Shown here: positions 29,643-41,639 of the stretch, one piece after another
Position numbering within the stretch: position 1 is the stretch's first letter
Layout of the letters: every line of letters begins with the position of its first letter
NCBI GenBank assembly: GCA_963575745.1
Contig: CAUYUJ010000381.1
Span: forward strand, 58,501-122,500
Direction of reading: 5' to 3'
Length of the DNA: 64,000 bases
Source of the DNA: Prorocentrum cordatum
Lineage: Eukaryota; Sar; Dinophyceae; Prorocentrales; Prorocentraceae
The notes under the pieces: model-generated
The model's input: the letters and a program-made list of their open reading frames with translations, nothing else
What the model was told of the DNA's origin: nothing
Databases searched by the model: none
Made by a program: the position numbers and the translations under genes

Positions 29643-30998
29643 ACAAAACAATGAGAGAGAGAGAGAGAGAGAGAGAGAGCGATACATATATAGAGAGAGG
29701 GGGAGAGAGATAGAGAGAGAGGCAGAGAGAGCGAAAGAGAGAGAGAGAGATAACGCGAACACATCCTCCTATCACGATATCCCTCTGTGTTGTGAGCCCT
29801 CCCACCCTCCAATCCCACGCCTCTTGGACATGAGCTGCAACTCCAAGGACCATCCTCGGGCGGTGCCATCTGTTTCCTGTCTGTTGGCTGTCCACCAAGA
29901 ACCTTCAGGCTGTCAAGGCATCTTCCTGTAAGGTACCCTCATGTGTGTCACGATGATGGAGGAAGGGGGAGGAGAAGGAGGAGGAAGACGATAAGGAGGA
30001 GTATGAGGCGTGAGACCGCCCAACTCGTGCGGCAGAACGCATACTACACAATGGCCTGGCCCCCGAACTTGAGGAGCATGTCCATGGTGGTGGCGAGCGC
30101 TGCCACTCCCCAGCGGCCTCGCCCCATACTGGCATTCGGCAACCGTCCATCTCATCTCCGCACTATTCTTGGCCATGGGATTGTCTCCCAAGTGCCTCGG
30201 TCCTATTCAGAGCATGACCGTAACCACGCCAAGTCCTCGTGTCTCCTGGTCCGCTTGTGGGTTGTCTTCCGTCAGGCGTGAGTCGTTCTTTCAAACGCTT
30301 GTGGTGTCATTTTTGTTTTTTTTTTATTTGCCGCTAACAAGAGAACAGGTACCGTGGAATGTGGATGCTCAGGCAGGCGCGGAAGTGTGAGATCCAAAAA
30401 CGAAGTAGAACCAAGTTGGATCTTGACAGAAACAAAAAACGACCAGGTGGGCCGCGGACCGACCCTGGACCTTCAGACGTAACACAAAGACGCCACAAAC
30501 TGAAAACACATGTAGATTCTGAAAACGTGCACCAGCGTTTGCAAGATTATCTAAGCTCGGCGGCGAGAAAAGGAGGAGGTGAGAAGGGGTAGGCCTTTTC
30601 AGAAGGCTCTGAAGGCCTCCGGCCTTCTGAGAAGTTTCCGTAGCCCCAAAGACACAGAACATGTCCCAGTCGGCGCGAGGGTTTCTGAGGAGTTTCGCCG
30701 CCATCTGAGAAGGCCTTTTCCTTCCGACTTCCCCCCACGCCCCGCCGCCGATAAGCCTCGGGCACCTCGTGTTCGGCGCGGTGCCATCCCAGATCCTGTC
30801 CCCGTTGGGCGCGACGTGCGACGAGGGCGGAGGGAGGGAGGAGCGGGCCTTCTGCGGAGGCGGAGGCGGAGGCCCCCAAAGGAGGCGGCGAGCGGCGCGT
30901 CAGCAGCAGGGGGCCCGAAGAAGGCAGCGCGGGCACCGAGCAGAAAGAATCAGGGGGTCCTGCACGGGGTCGGAGTGGACGTGGTCGGAGGATCGCGT
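28346..30998. other. No gene recognised; TG and GA microsatellites
   Basis: It holds a (TG)n array at about 28718-28780 and a (GA)n tract at about 29610-29755. The rest has no recognisable coding or RNA feature. Confidence 0.5.
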
Positions 30999-30999
30999 C

Positions 31000-31140
31000 G
31001 CATCGCCGATGCATCGGCGATGCGGCTCGGTGTGGGACCCGATTGCATCCACGCCGACGTCGCCGATGCCTCGGCGATGCGTCGCCGTTGCATTGTCGAT
31101 GCACCGCCAGTGCATCGCCAATGCATCCGCGATGCTGCGC
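31000..31140 (+). repeat. 24-bp perfect palindrome followed by ATCGCC/GGCGAT array
   Basis: 31000-31023 is a perfect palindrome whose half is GCATCGCCGATG. Degenerate units follow to 31140: CTCGGCGATGC, GTCGCCGTTGC, TTGTCGATGC, CGCCAGTGC, CGCCAATGC and CGCGATGC. The units resemble the half-sites of repeat family F. Confidence 0.75.
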
Positions 31141-31864
31141 GATCATCGGACCCCATCTGCTCGGACCCCATCTGGGAGGTCTCTGGAAAACGGGCCCACC
31201 CTGCAGGCTCGTTTAACAACACATCGTTGAGCGGTGCTGCAGCTTCCCATGAGCACCGCCGCCCCCCCCCAGAGCATCAGCCAGACAAGTCGGGTTTGCA
31301 CCCTCGTGCCTTGTTGGACTCTGGGCGCGTTTCGGCACCTTCGCCCCCAACCTCGTCAGTGCCTCTAACGGGGGAGGAGGAGGCGGAGGAGGAGGATGAG
31401 GAGGAGACGCCAATTCACCGTGATCCTGTCCCTGGGGCCCCTCCCCGCACTGATCGATGCCCGGAGGGTCGAAGTTCCAGATTCGAGGCTTTGGGGGTAC
31501 GAGGTGTCGGCCTTGTTCTCGAATCCTTGGCGGTTTCCTGCCTCGGCATGCCTTCCAGCAGCTGCTCCTCGCCAGGAGCGTCCTGGGGGTGACCAGATCT
31601 TTCCGAACGGCCGCCGAGGTATGACCCAAAAACTACCAGGCGCCCGAGAGGGGGCAAGCCTGGGCTGGAGAGCAAGGGGGAGAGGAGGCGGGGGAGGCGG
31701 CGGGGGGGAGGGGGGGGAAGAAGGAGAATGAGGAGGAGGTGGACCGGTGCAAACCCAAGACGCATCAGCGATGTTGCAGTAAGCCCTCCTTCATTGGTTC
31801 CCACAGCCATATATTTCCATTGCGGGAAAGGTGCCCCTAATGGGAATTTCCACCGAACCGAAAA
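31141..31864. other. No gene recognised
   Basis: GC-rich and purine-rich DNA (GGA-rich at about 31370-31410 and 31670-31735). No supported feature. Confidence 0.4.
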
Positions 31865-31908
31865 ATGTCCCATTGGGGCCCTTCCTGGGAAATGCCCCAG
31901 TGGGACAT
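31865..31908 (+). repeat. Stem-loop with 15-bp arms
   Basis: ATGTCCCATTGGGGC and GCCCCAGTGGGACAT pair over 15 bp (one G-T) around a 14-nt loop. Related GGGAAAGGTGCCCC-like sequence precedes it. Confidence 0.6.
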
Positions 31909-31930
31909 AACCGTTTGAGAAATTTTCCTC

Positions 31931-32080
31931 GTACCAAACACAGATCCTGGTTGCTCAACACCGCGAATCAATGTGACTGCTGCGTCTGGACAATCCAATC
32001 TCGTGACAGAACGCCGTTTTTGTGTTTCCAATCCCGCGAATCAACATGACTGTTGCATCCTGACAATCCCCCTTCGTGCC
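31931..32080 (+). repeat. Two-copy tandem repeat, about 70 bp unit
   Basis: Two adjacent units share CCGCGAATCAA, TGACTG, TGCGTC/TGCATC and GACAATCC, with about 70 bp between equivalent positions. Confidence 0.5.
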
Positions 32081-32929
32081 AGCAAGCAAGTCCTGAGACT
32101 TCAACCATACGAACCCTTGAATCGGGTGCGATATGTTGAGATTACTGTGTGCCGCGCTAAGTCGAGATGCATTTCGACAACGAGCCGCCCTTCATCCTCG
32201 AACTGCTGCCAACTTCTCAGACGAATGTGCGCAGCGTTTAGGCGAGAGCCATATTTTGAAAAGCACCCGCCCTCCATCTTTGAAGCTATTTCAAATGCCA
32301 AGTTTCAGGACCATGCGCGGCGCAAAAGTCTCAGTCGAAGCGCCCGGTCGTCCTTACCCACACCTCTGGTGGTGCGACAGAGAGGAGTTATTCACGAGGA
32401 TCATGGATGAAGGAGGGGGGCGAGGCGGAGGAGGAGGGAGGAGGAGGCGGAAGAGGAGGGGGGGGGCATGCTTTCGCCGCCCAGAGGATTCTGTGCCGGA
32501 GAGGCAGAAGACGAGCAGGTGGTCGGCGCGCGGTCCGCCCGTTCCAGGCATTCCGCTGGGCAGACGGTTCATTTTCCGCCACCTCGATGGTGCACCGGCC
32601 AGCTCCACATAACGAGGCATCTCGCCGATTGCATTTGATTCGATGCTCGAATCGATGACACGTACCGACGTGTGGCGGTACTTTACGCTGTGCAGGGTAT
32701 GGGGCGGGCGGCCTTCTGAGGACACAATGTGCCTTCTCAGAACACGGGCCTCTTTTGAAGGGCCCTTCCTCCTCCCCTGGCCACCTCTCTTCCCTTCTTC
32801 CCCCTGAAGCCACGTTGCCAAGTCGCGCGGCTACATGGCCAGCACAGCCGTTCACTGTAGCCCCCTTTCTTTTGCAACGTGTTGCTTCTACATGGTGGTC
32901 CGACTGCTGGCCATTCTTCGTTCATTCTC
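32081..32929. other. No gene recognised
   Basis: Unique-looking DNA with a short GGA-rich tract at 32405-32465. No motif supports a gene. Confidence 0.35.
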
Positions 32930-33430
32930 GCCATGCATTTTCGTTTGACGGCGGGGCAGTACAATCCACTGGACGCGAGTTCGGTAGACCGCATGGAGGA
33001 TATCCTGCCCAGAACGGCCGACTTTGACGTGCTGTGTTTATCGGAGACCTAGCAGAATGTGGCGCTGGGCACACGGCTGCGTCGGCGAATTGTTCGGGGG
33101 CGGTAGGTCATTGAGGCTGGGCGGCAACTTCCCAGATTGTGCATTCTTCGGCTGGATGGTCGATTGTCCCGGGGTCTCGGGCCAAGGCAGATTACACCTA
33201 TTCAGTGTGAATCCGCACCACCGCCACTTCAGGGTTGTGGATTAGTGTCGCGTGCGAAGCCATGCGTCTTGGACATTACGGCAATCTCCCTATACTTCGC
33301 TCCACGGCCTGTTGCGGTGGCGGCTCTTGCGAAGTGTGGTGCGAGTGTGACGAAACTTTTTACAGTGGCTCGGAGACAAGCTTGTTCGGCTGCCAGCTCG
33401 CAGGACACCAGCTAGTGGAGTAGATCTCAA
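32930..33430 (+). pseudogene. Decayed LINE endonuclease fragment
   Basis: From about 32934 the translation reads FRLTAGQYNPLDASS, then ADFDVLCLSET followed by TAG. After frame changes come LDITAISLYFAPRP and later pieces. LCLSET and the LDITAISLYF block resemble the catalytic Glu region and a central strand of LINE AP-like endonucleases. Several stops and frameshifts show a dead copy. No RT could be linked to it downstream. Confidence 0.4.
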
Positions 33431-33688
33431 CGACGGGCGGGGTTTGGTACATTGCAACGGTGAGTGGCAGTACGAACGACTTGGTCTCGCCACTTGAGAC
33501 GGCGACTCAGAGTCAACTTGCTGGTGGTGGGTTTGCTCAGATATTACATGTACATGCAGGTTACGACTGCAACTGCGACTACGACTGCGTACCGCGGCTG
33601 TTCGTCAACTTCCTTGGGACATCATGGACGGGAGCCTTCTACAGATATTGCGAAGGCCTTACGGCCGGTGCCGCCGACCCTGAGTGGC
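33431..33688. other. No clear feature
   Basis: Possible continuation of the decayed LINE. No motif recognised. Confidence 0.3.
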
Positions 33689-33691
33689 GAC

Positions 33692-33736
<45 letters not shown>

Positions 33737-33764
33737 AACCACGACCACGACCACGAACAAGACC

Positions 33765-33795
<31 letters not shown>

Positions 33796-33825
33796 TGGCA
33801 ACGGCCACGGCCACGACGACGAGCG
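33689..33825 (+). repeat. CGA/ACGACC microsatellite
   Basis: (CGA)n, then (CCACGA)n-like hexamers. Confidence 0.9.
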
Positions 33826-34135
33826 CTCTCGGGGGCCTCCTGGGGGTAGCTTGGGAGCCTCTGGCATGCTCTTGGGGGCCTCTTGGGGGCCTCGTGGGGG
33901 CCTCTTGGGGGCCTATTGGGGCCTCTTGGGGGACTTCTCAGAGGCGTCTGGAGCCTCCTGGCCCCGTCTGGGCTCCCTCTTGGAGCCGTCTTGGGGGCCT
34001 CTTCGGCTGTCTTGGAGGTTTCTTGGGCGGTCTTGGGACCCTCTTGGGTCCTTTTGGGGCCCTTGGAGACCTCTTGGGCCATCTTTGCGCGGTCTTGGGG
34101 GCCTCTTGGCCTGTCTTGGAGCGTCGGGAAGCTGG
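33826..34135 (+). repeat. TTGGGGGCCTC array 2
   Basis: Tandem CTCTTGGGGGC units of about 11-13 bp, most regular at 33868-33935, then more diverged (TCTTGGGACC, TCTTGGGTCC). Same motif as 8655-9015 and 58480-59070. Confidence 0.8.
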
Positions 34136-34663
34136 CAAGGCGAGAATGCCGAAACCTTTCACAAACTTAAGGGACACCGATGAGTGTTGCCCGTGGGGGC
34201 CCTATTGGAAGTCCTCTTGGAGGCCTCTTGGGGCATTTGGAAATATTTTCAGCCGTCTGGAGGCGAATTACTTTCTGGCGACTTCGACCGATATTTCGGC
34301 GATCCAGAGCCCTCGAGGACCCTTTTGGGGGCATCTTGGGGCACGTCTGCCGCGTCTTTTGGCTTTTTGGGCCCCCCGAACCGCCCAGGCGGGAGTCGTA
34401 TCTGGTTGGCGACCCCCCCGGGACCCGCCCCTGGGACTTCCCCGGGACTCCCCCCCGGAACCCCCGGGACCCCCCACACCAGTGGGGAAGGGATCAAAGG
34501 GAAGGGGCTTCCTTTCGACTCAACAGTACAATGTTGCTCAATTTTGTCGTGGCTGGCGCGTTCGAGCAGGAGGGCCCGGTGGAAGTGGGGGGAGCGGCGA
34601 CGGGCCTAGGGAAAGCTGAGGGGAGCGGCGAAGGCGACGACGACGACGACAACAACAACGACC

Positions 34664-34695
<32 letters not shown>

Positions 34696-37600
34696 TCAAA
34701 CGGAACAGCCTCATCCGCACGACGTAATGGTTGGGAGTACTCTCCAGATCTATTTGTTATTCCCAGAGATTCGGTCGCAATTCTGACCAGCGTTGGATCC
34801 TTATCGCGGTTGGGCCGCGGGTGGCAATTCTTTTGTACTCAGCGTGCGACCGATCCTGGGCTTGTCCATGCGGCGTTTCCGTGTGTGTGTGTGTTCCCGC
34901 CTGGAGGTCAGTGTCGCGTGGCACCAGATCGGCTTTGTTTGGATATGAAGTTGTTGATGCGAGGAGTTCGGGGAGGAGAGCATCGTCGTGAGCTCTTGAG
35001 CCGATCGAATTTCGTATACCTCGCGAGAAGTAGGTGGTCTCCAGATTGCAAGTGTTGCCCGCTACTGATCACTTCCTCCACCATATCACAACGCAATCGT
35101 GAAAGAGGAGAGTCCGCAGTACTATTCTAAACCAGCTGCGCAGTCCCAGAGGAGGAGCCCGCAGGATGAGGACAGGGAGGCACCTCTAGATAAACGCCGT
35201 GAAGTTTGATTGGGTTTAGCTGGCTCTCGCACGGCTGATGAGGAGGAGATTTTGAATGACGAGGTTCAGAAGATTAGTCGGGCCTGCCAGAAACATCGCG
35301 CTCGCGAGCGTCGTCGACATCAGAATGCGCTGGTGGAGGAGGTAGGGGAGATGGGGGGACACCGTAGGCTAGCAGAAGCTACACACGCATCCTTCGTCTC
35401 GCTGCTGGCTCTTGTCTTGGATCCAGGAAACCGATGATGGAGCAGTTCGGGGAGTAGTTGAGTCTTGCAAAGAGCTCTATCGGCAGTACTCTCGAGGAGG
35501 ATCCGCGGGGGGGACGGCGGCCAGGAAGGTAACGGATTTGAGAGGCTATCGTGAACCTCTGATCGAGGACGCTCTTTTGTGAGATATGTCTCAACGCGAT
35601 CGTCTGGAAGCGCGTCGGGATCTCCGATGGGTTCGCGGCTGGTTTTGGCGAGCAGGCAAACGTGGAGCTATTCCAGAATGGGCCCCACATCTTGAGCTAT
35701 GGTGGATGTGGCTCCATCCGAATCGGGGTGCGTCTTCTCGTGGGCAAGGCGTCGGAGGGCCTTGCGAGGCAATGCAGGCTCCCGGGTTTTGCGAATTGGT
35801 GCATGAGGGTTTCGCTAGACGTCGCGTTTGTGGGCAACCCCTTTTCGGCGGCATCGCAGTCAACGGGCGTCTTCTTCCTCGGAAGGATGGTCGTACTAGG
35901 TGGATGCATTTGCTTAACCCGATTGGTAAGCATGGGTTTGCTCAGTCGATGATAATCCGAGGGCAGGGGCGTCATGGGCATCAGGACCATGAAGTTGTGT
36001 TCCTCGCCACCGGCGCGGACAAAAACGGTTTTGATTCGGAATAACATTACGCACAAACTTAATGAATTTGGTTGGCCACGCATCACGAAAGCGCACGATG
36101 TGGCACACTTTTTTCCTAAATTGCAACGGTGGCGATGATGGCCACGCTGCTTGACGCGTTTGATTCGGAGTTTCTGGCTTTGGGGCTCATCGCATTCGCC
36201 GTTCGACTTTAACATCTGCTAGGCGTGGCGATTACTTGGTTCTTCGGCCTGACTGGGGCGGGCGCATGGGCGATGCTTGCGCCGTGCGATGAATTCGCAT
36301 GCTTGCGCGCCTGTTGGTGATGGGTGGTAGGAAGGACAAGATTAGAGTGGCTTCAAGAGTCGGGCACTCGAGGCATGTAATATGTTTTCTTCGGAAGCTC
36401 CTTGGGTTTCTCTTTGACTGAGTACGCGGCCGACCTGATTGCGAAGCTGGGCGCGGGGAGAACTGCGTCGGCGGCGGAACTCGCGTCCCTGATTGAAGAA
36501 TTTGAGTCGGGACCTAGCTGCGTCCCTGGTGTCTAGAAGATACAAGCAGAACGTGACCCAACAGGACACGTCGGCATCTCTTCATGGGAGGGATATTCGT
36601 CTCCTTGCGCTCGTCCCTCGGTTGTTCGGACTTGTTCGACGATGCCTCCGTTGGATATGGCCAGAACTGATATCGCACATGGAAGCGATTTCTGCTGGAT
36701 GGTGCAGCATGGGAGCTTTCGGGTCGCTATCGGATGTGCCGCATGGTCAGCATCTGGTCGCGTTAAAACATGCGAATGATAGCGTTGCCTTGTCGGCGGT
36801 TGGGACCAGGGTCCCCGCGAGCCGCGGGATGCGCGGCCTCTCATTTGCGGTGTCTGTCCATTCGCGCACTTCGAGCGAGATATTCTGCAAGCGGACGAGT
36901 ACTATCGGGATTTGCTCCTGGATGTTAACACGCGTGAGTCCCGCCCGTGGGCGCGCGCGCCGCCGCCCCCGAGGAGGCGGCGAATGCTGGGAGTGGTGGG
37001 GAAGGAGACCGCGTGCGGATGCGCATGGCGTGATGTGGGAGGAGTGCCGCGTCGTCCATGCCTGTCGTCGAAGTCAAGGGTTCATGCTCACATTATTGCG
37101 CACCGCGGGTTACAAATGTTAGGGTTTGTGCTGGCAATCGCCAATCGGTGGCCTGCATCGGGCACGGTGTTGTGTAAGCGAATGTTTTGTTAGCGGCATC
37201 AGGTGTTGTCTATGCGTCGTGGGCGCTGGCCTTCTAGGCGGTTTCGCAGCGCGGCGACTGCGCGCGCAAACCTAGCTTGCTTCTCCGATGCGCGACTTTG
37301 TAGGTGCGGAGTTGTCTGGACGTCGCGAGCATTTTCTCACTCACTTGCTTACTGTTCCGCTCGCTGTCCCGGCAGCTCGCCCGCCCCGCTCGCGCCGCGC
37401 CAGTTCGAGGGGGTGGATTCGGAGCCAGCTTGGGTGATCAAGCGCAGGGAAGCACCGCACCAGGGCAGGTGGAGAAATATCGAGACGGCGCGGGCGGCTC
37501 GGTCACTAGCGAATGGAGGCAGCGTCTTGGTGGCTCTCGTCAAAGCGTTGACGAGACTCGCGCTGGGAGCTCCGCAGACATCCGCGAACTTCGCGGGGCC

Positions 37601-38582
37601 GCTGTCATCGCTTGTCTCGCAGCGGCCGACCGGGTCGCCGGCAGCGCAGCAAAGGAGGCGAAGGGCCACTTACCACCCGGAGGTTCAGCGGAGGAAGGAA
37701 TTTTTGGAGGCACGAGCGAACATCTTCGCAGCGTTGCTGAAGGCTGCGGGCGCGGACTCGAACAGTCCAGACCCGTCGAAAACTTCAGTTTGGGAAGTTG
37801 TGGAACGATGAGTGATCATCCTCCCGACTCAGTCCCTCTCAGTGCTCATTCGGCCCTGTCGTGTTCGGCCCACGCGCAAAGTCGAGGGGAAGGGGGAGAC
37901 GCCCAGGATCGCGCTGCGCGTGTGTCACCAGTTTTCTGGGCACTAGACTGCGACGGTGGCGAAAGAGGAGAGGAACATCCGAGCGGCCCCGAGGGCGCGC
38001 TGGACGGGGAGGCGGCCAAGTTATTCGGAAAATTCGCGATGCAGTGGATCGGGATCTAGATGGGCGTATTGCTCCTTTCGTGGGAAGTGGAAGATTTCGG
38101 GGTCTCGTGGGAAGTGGTGATGTGCAGCTTGGTGCTGGTTTCAGCGAGCGTGCCACCGGCGCTAGTAGTGCAATCCCTTCCTCGTTCTCCCCGGGCCAGC
38201 CCTCCCAGATCCAGCGCTCCTCAGGCAATGTTTTGGTTGACGGGGTTTTCCTGGGACGAAGCTGAACAGTTTGGTCGTGCTGCCCGCAGAATGCCCTCCA
38301 AACGAGCCCCCAAGCGACGGTAAGTATCGCTGCTTGCGTGTGTGGTTGTCGCCGTATGCGTGCTTCAGGGTGGCTCGAGAATTTGGATGGTGCCCGGGTT
38401 CCCCCTCCGCTGGTGCCCCCCAGCTTGGGCGCGCTGATGCCCGAGCACCTTCCGCTTGCGGAGTCAGGCAGCAAGTTGCGGTCAGATCTCCACGCGGGCG
38501 TCACGTGCTTCAACTGTTTGGTTGAGAAGCTTCAGGCTGCCAGAACTTCTTATTCGAATGTTCTACCTCCTCCGACTCGCCC
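34136..38582. other. No confident gene; scattered open frames
   Basis: It includes a (GAC)n tract at about 34640-34695. Plus-strand open stretches at 35586-36044 (152 codons) and 37203-37811 (202 codons) have ordinary composition but no motif I recognise. The segment around 37435-37620 faintly recalls retroelement RNase H (RWRNIETARAA, VKALTRLALG), too weak to call. The region is probably degraded retroelement DNA. Confidence 0.3.
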
Positions 38583-38921
38583 CTTCTCGTCCTCCTCCTC
38601 CTCCTCCTCCTCATCCTCCTCCTCCTCCTTCTCATCCTCCTCATTCCTCCGTCTTCTCGCATCCTAATCGTTACTTCCCTCATTTTCGTCATTCCCCTTG
38701 TCCCTCTTTCTCATCGGCATCGTCCTCATCACCCCCATCATCACCAACATCATCATCACCGACATGATCATCATCCTCATCATCTTTATTGTCGTCGTTG
38801 TCATCGTCGTCGCCATCATCACCTTCATCACCATCGTTGGCGTCGTCGTGATCATCATCCGCGCATTCATCACAGCTATCATCACCACCAGAACCATCAC
38901 CACCACCACAACCACCACCAA

Positions 38922-38962
<41 letters not shown>

Positions 38963-39045
38963 CCACCACCATCACCATCAGCATCAGCATTATTCTCATC
39001 GCCGTTACCATAACCAGCACCATCATCACCGTCGTGGCTGGCTCG
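38583..39045 (+). repeat. TCC and ATC/CAC microsatellite block
   Basis: TCC-rich to about 38645, then ATC/TCA/CAC trinucleotide repeats with a clean (ATC)n core at about 38920-38960. Long Ile/Thr and Met frames are artefacts. Confidence 0.9.
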
Positions 39046-39244
39046 AGTTCGTTTGTTTTGCTCGTGCCACCACGCCTGTCCCCAGCACCTCGGCGCGCCA
39101 TGCTGCCAGTTGCGACGGTGCCTGCCGCTGCCGCGCTTCGCGGCGCGCGAACGGCGCGCGGCGATCTGCCATTTTCCGCGGCACGCGATGGCTCTGTGCG
39201 CTTGCGTCGTGGCGCCCCGCCGTGGTCGAGTCAATGGGGATTGT

Positions 39245-39456
39245 TTCGGATGCAACTCCTGGGAGGTCAAATTCTGATTTTGCCCTGGTCCGAAGTCCGG
39301 CTTCGTCCCGCTTAATCCAGCTTAATCCAGTTTGATCCCGCTTAATCCAGTTGAATCCTGCCTAGTCCGAGGCTCGCTCTGGCGTAACAGCTCCCAAATG
39401 GGGGGGGTTATTCCTCCTTTGTACTTCCGGCGAAAACCTCCCAGCAGTTGCCTCTT
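39245..39456 (+). mobile_element. Introner-like TIR element, family A copy 2
   Basis: The left end GATGCAACTCCTGGGAGGTC (from 39249) and right end ACCTCCCAGCAGTTGCCTC (to 39454) are inverted. The interior has repeated CGCTTAATCC/AGCTTAATCC. Flanks GGGATTGT and AAGTTTGT match at five of eight positions. Confidence 0.8.
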
Positions 39457-39700
39457 AAGTTTGTCATGCTAATAGATGCGACCATGCGTGTGGAACGCCG
39501 CATCATGGGCCTGGATTCCGCCGCCATCGTGCCCTTGTTAGGCCAGGTCGTGGACGCGGTGTCAGTCGTGTTCCATTTCGGGCCCGTCGTGCGGCGCAGC
39601 CCTGCCGGTGCCCTCGGCGCGGCTGCTGAGGTGGGCGTCGCGCTGCAGCGGCACAGCGTCCTCCTTGTCAGGTGCTGCATGGCGGGCGTGAGCATGGTGG

Positions 39701-39931
39701 TTCGGATGCAACGCCTGGGAGGTCAAATTCTGATTGTGTCCTGGTCCGAAATCCAGCTTAATCCCGCTAATCCGGCGTGATCCCTTTTAATCCCGTCTAA
39801 TCCGTCTTAACTCCGTTTAATCCGGCTTAATCCCGCTTGATCCGAGGCCCACTCTGGCTTAACAGCCCCCCAATGGGGCTTAATCCTCCTAAGAAGTCCT
39901 TTCGACGAAAACCTCCCAGTAGTTGCCTCCT
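39701..39931 (+). mobile_element. Introner-like TIR element, family A copy 3
   Basis: Left GATGCAACGCCTGGGAGGTC (from 39705), right ACCTCCCAGTAGTTGCCTC (to 39929). It is flanked by a perfect 8-bp direct repeat, CATGGTGG at 39693-39700 and 39932-39939. The interior TTAATCC units match copies 1 and 2. Copies 2 and 3 are only 244 bp apart; the stretch between (39457-39700) is open on the plus strand and may be an exon of an unidentified gene. Confidence 0.85.
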
Positions 39932-40465
39932 CATGGTGGGGTCGTTGCGCACGCGCCCTTGCGAGGAGTTCGCGGCGATCTCCCTTGGGCTCATCACGCC
40001 GGCGCGGCATGCTGTCGTTCTGCTGCTCCAGGTGGATCGTCGCGTGTCGGCACGTCGAGGTGATCACGGATTTCATGGTCCTCATGCGAGGTGGCGCGGT
40101 TGCGGCGGTGATGCTGGATGTGGACCCCCGTGCTCTCGGCGGCCGCGTGGTTTTGGGGTTCCTTTTCTGGTGGTGGCGTCGTGACGGGCGTGCGCATTGG
40201 CTTGGCATCGCGCGAGTCGCAGCGCAGACGTTGTTTGGCTTTGAGGGCGAGCCTCCGAATGAGTACCAGGAACGCACGCCGCCCTTTTCTATTGCACCCG
40301 TTCTCTCCCCCCCCCAGCGAAGAGCTGCACTGGCAACCGCGGAGGCAGGAACGAGCCCCTGCGCTCCAGGAGCCGAGAGCCGGGCCTACTGGAGGCAGGG
40401 GGCCGGGGGGCGGGGGGGGGAAGAGAGCAGCACCTCCCTGCTCCCCATGAGCCGGAGAACGGGCT

Positions 40466-40622
40466 TACAGTCGGCCCGGATTAGTAGGTGGACCCTGCCA
40501 AAACAAGGGTACCTTTGTGTCGTGTGTCTCGCGGCCCGTGCCTCCTGCATTCCCATGGCAATGTGGCCCCCGGAAGGGTCTTGTGCCCTCTCGCGTGTCC
40601 TGTCAAATGAAGTCCGACTGTA
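40466..40622 (+). mobile_element. TA-flanked TIR element, family B copy 2
   Basis: 157 bp from TACAGTCGGCCCGGATT to AAGTCCGACTGTA; the outer nine bases TACAGTCGG are a perfect inverted pair. It is homologous to 24198-24357 and 44759-44930. The best-preserved termini of the family. Confidence 0.8.
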
Positions 40623-41002
40623 CTGCTGGCATGGGGGTCTGCCTGTGCTACGTCATGCGCGTACCGCTGCAGCGTTGTTCTTGCCAGCAGGCCGCGCGCA
40701 AGACTGGCCATGCGCGTCGGCCTCTGCGCTGGCGTGCCGTTGCGAGGACTCGTGCTTGCCGAGCGGCAGACACGAGGATAGTCGCCGCGGGCGTGTCCAC
40801 CGCTGCGAGTGCCGTGGCCTGGCTTCGTGCGGGCCGCCGCTGCTAGCTGCTCCGCCCTCGCCTGCGCTGGCCGGGATCGCCTCGGCGTGGGCCGTGGCTT
40901 CAGGGAGGCTGTTGTTTTGAGCCGCGCGGGCTTGCGAAAGTGGCATCACGTCCCATTCGGCCGTGGCTAGGCGAGCTCGCTTGGCGGACCTTCTGGCCGA
41001 CG

Positions 41003-41055
41003 AAGCTTCGTATGTCCGTTGTCTCAAGCTTCGTATGTCTCAAGCTTCGTATGTT
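41003..41055 (+). repeat. Three copies of AAGCTTCGTATGT
   Basis: AAGCTTCGTATGT occurs three times within 55 bp, two of them preceded by TCTC. Confidence 0.8.
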
Positions 41056-41573
41056 GATTTCTGCAGCAACGACGTCGCGAAGTCCTGGATTGGCGTGTTA
41101 GCATCTTCTGGCGTCAGGCGTGAGTAGAGTGGCAAGCAAATCGTCGTCAGAGTGCCCGCGCGAACATGCAGAAGCAGCGTAATTGGGCAATTCGCAAGGC
41201 AGACTCGTTCATCAAAGGGAACCCCCGATCCACCGGGAAGGAAGTGAAGGTTCCGTTGGAGGTCGAGGGCTCCAAGGACAGGCGCGTGGTTGTCAACGAC
41301 GTTGTTGCTTTCCGTCAGGGCAAGGATGACCCAACGGGAAATTTCGAGGCACATGTTAGGCACCTTGTCATCGAGTAGGGTCTTTCCGGGGCCGCTTATG
41401 AATACCCAAGCCCTGATCGAGCCAATTTCAATCATCACCAGCACGCCCGCCTCCCGGAGGCAGATGAACGGTCCCAGCTGACAGTGCCTCATCGTAAACT
41501 TCGACGTCGTGGTCCACGCTTTGCACAAGCTGAAGCACATCGACTCCAGAAGTGCATCTATAATCCAGGGCAC
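41040..41573 (-). CDS. Unrecognised 177-codon open frame
   Basis: It translates without low complexity (for example VFISGPGKTLLDDKV, ISRWVILALTESNNVVDNH, LPLYSRLTPEDANT). I do not recognise the family. It lies between a cluster of TIR elements and LINE C. It could be a decayed gene or chance. The opposite strand also has open stretches. Confidence 0.2.
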   Translation of the reverse strand: MPWIIDALLESMCFSLCKAWTTTSKFTMRHCQLGPFICLREAGVLVMIEIGSIRAWVFISGPGKTLLDDKVPNMCLEISRWVILALTESNNVVDNHAPVLGALDLQRNLHFLPGGSGVPFDERVCLANCPITLLLHVRAGTLTTICLPLYSRLTPEDANTPIQDFATSLLQKSTYEA

Positions 41574-41639
41574 TGTCGCCCTCCCAACGGCGGTCTGCGA
41601 AAATCCGGGCTTGAGCCGCTGGACTGCAATCAGAATTTT

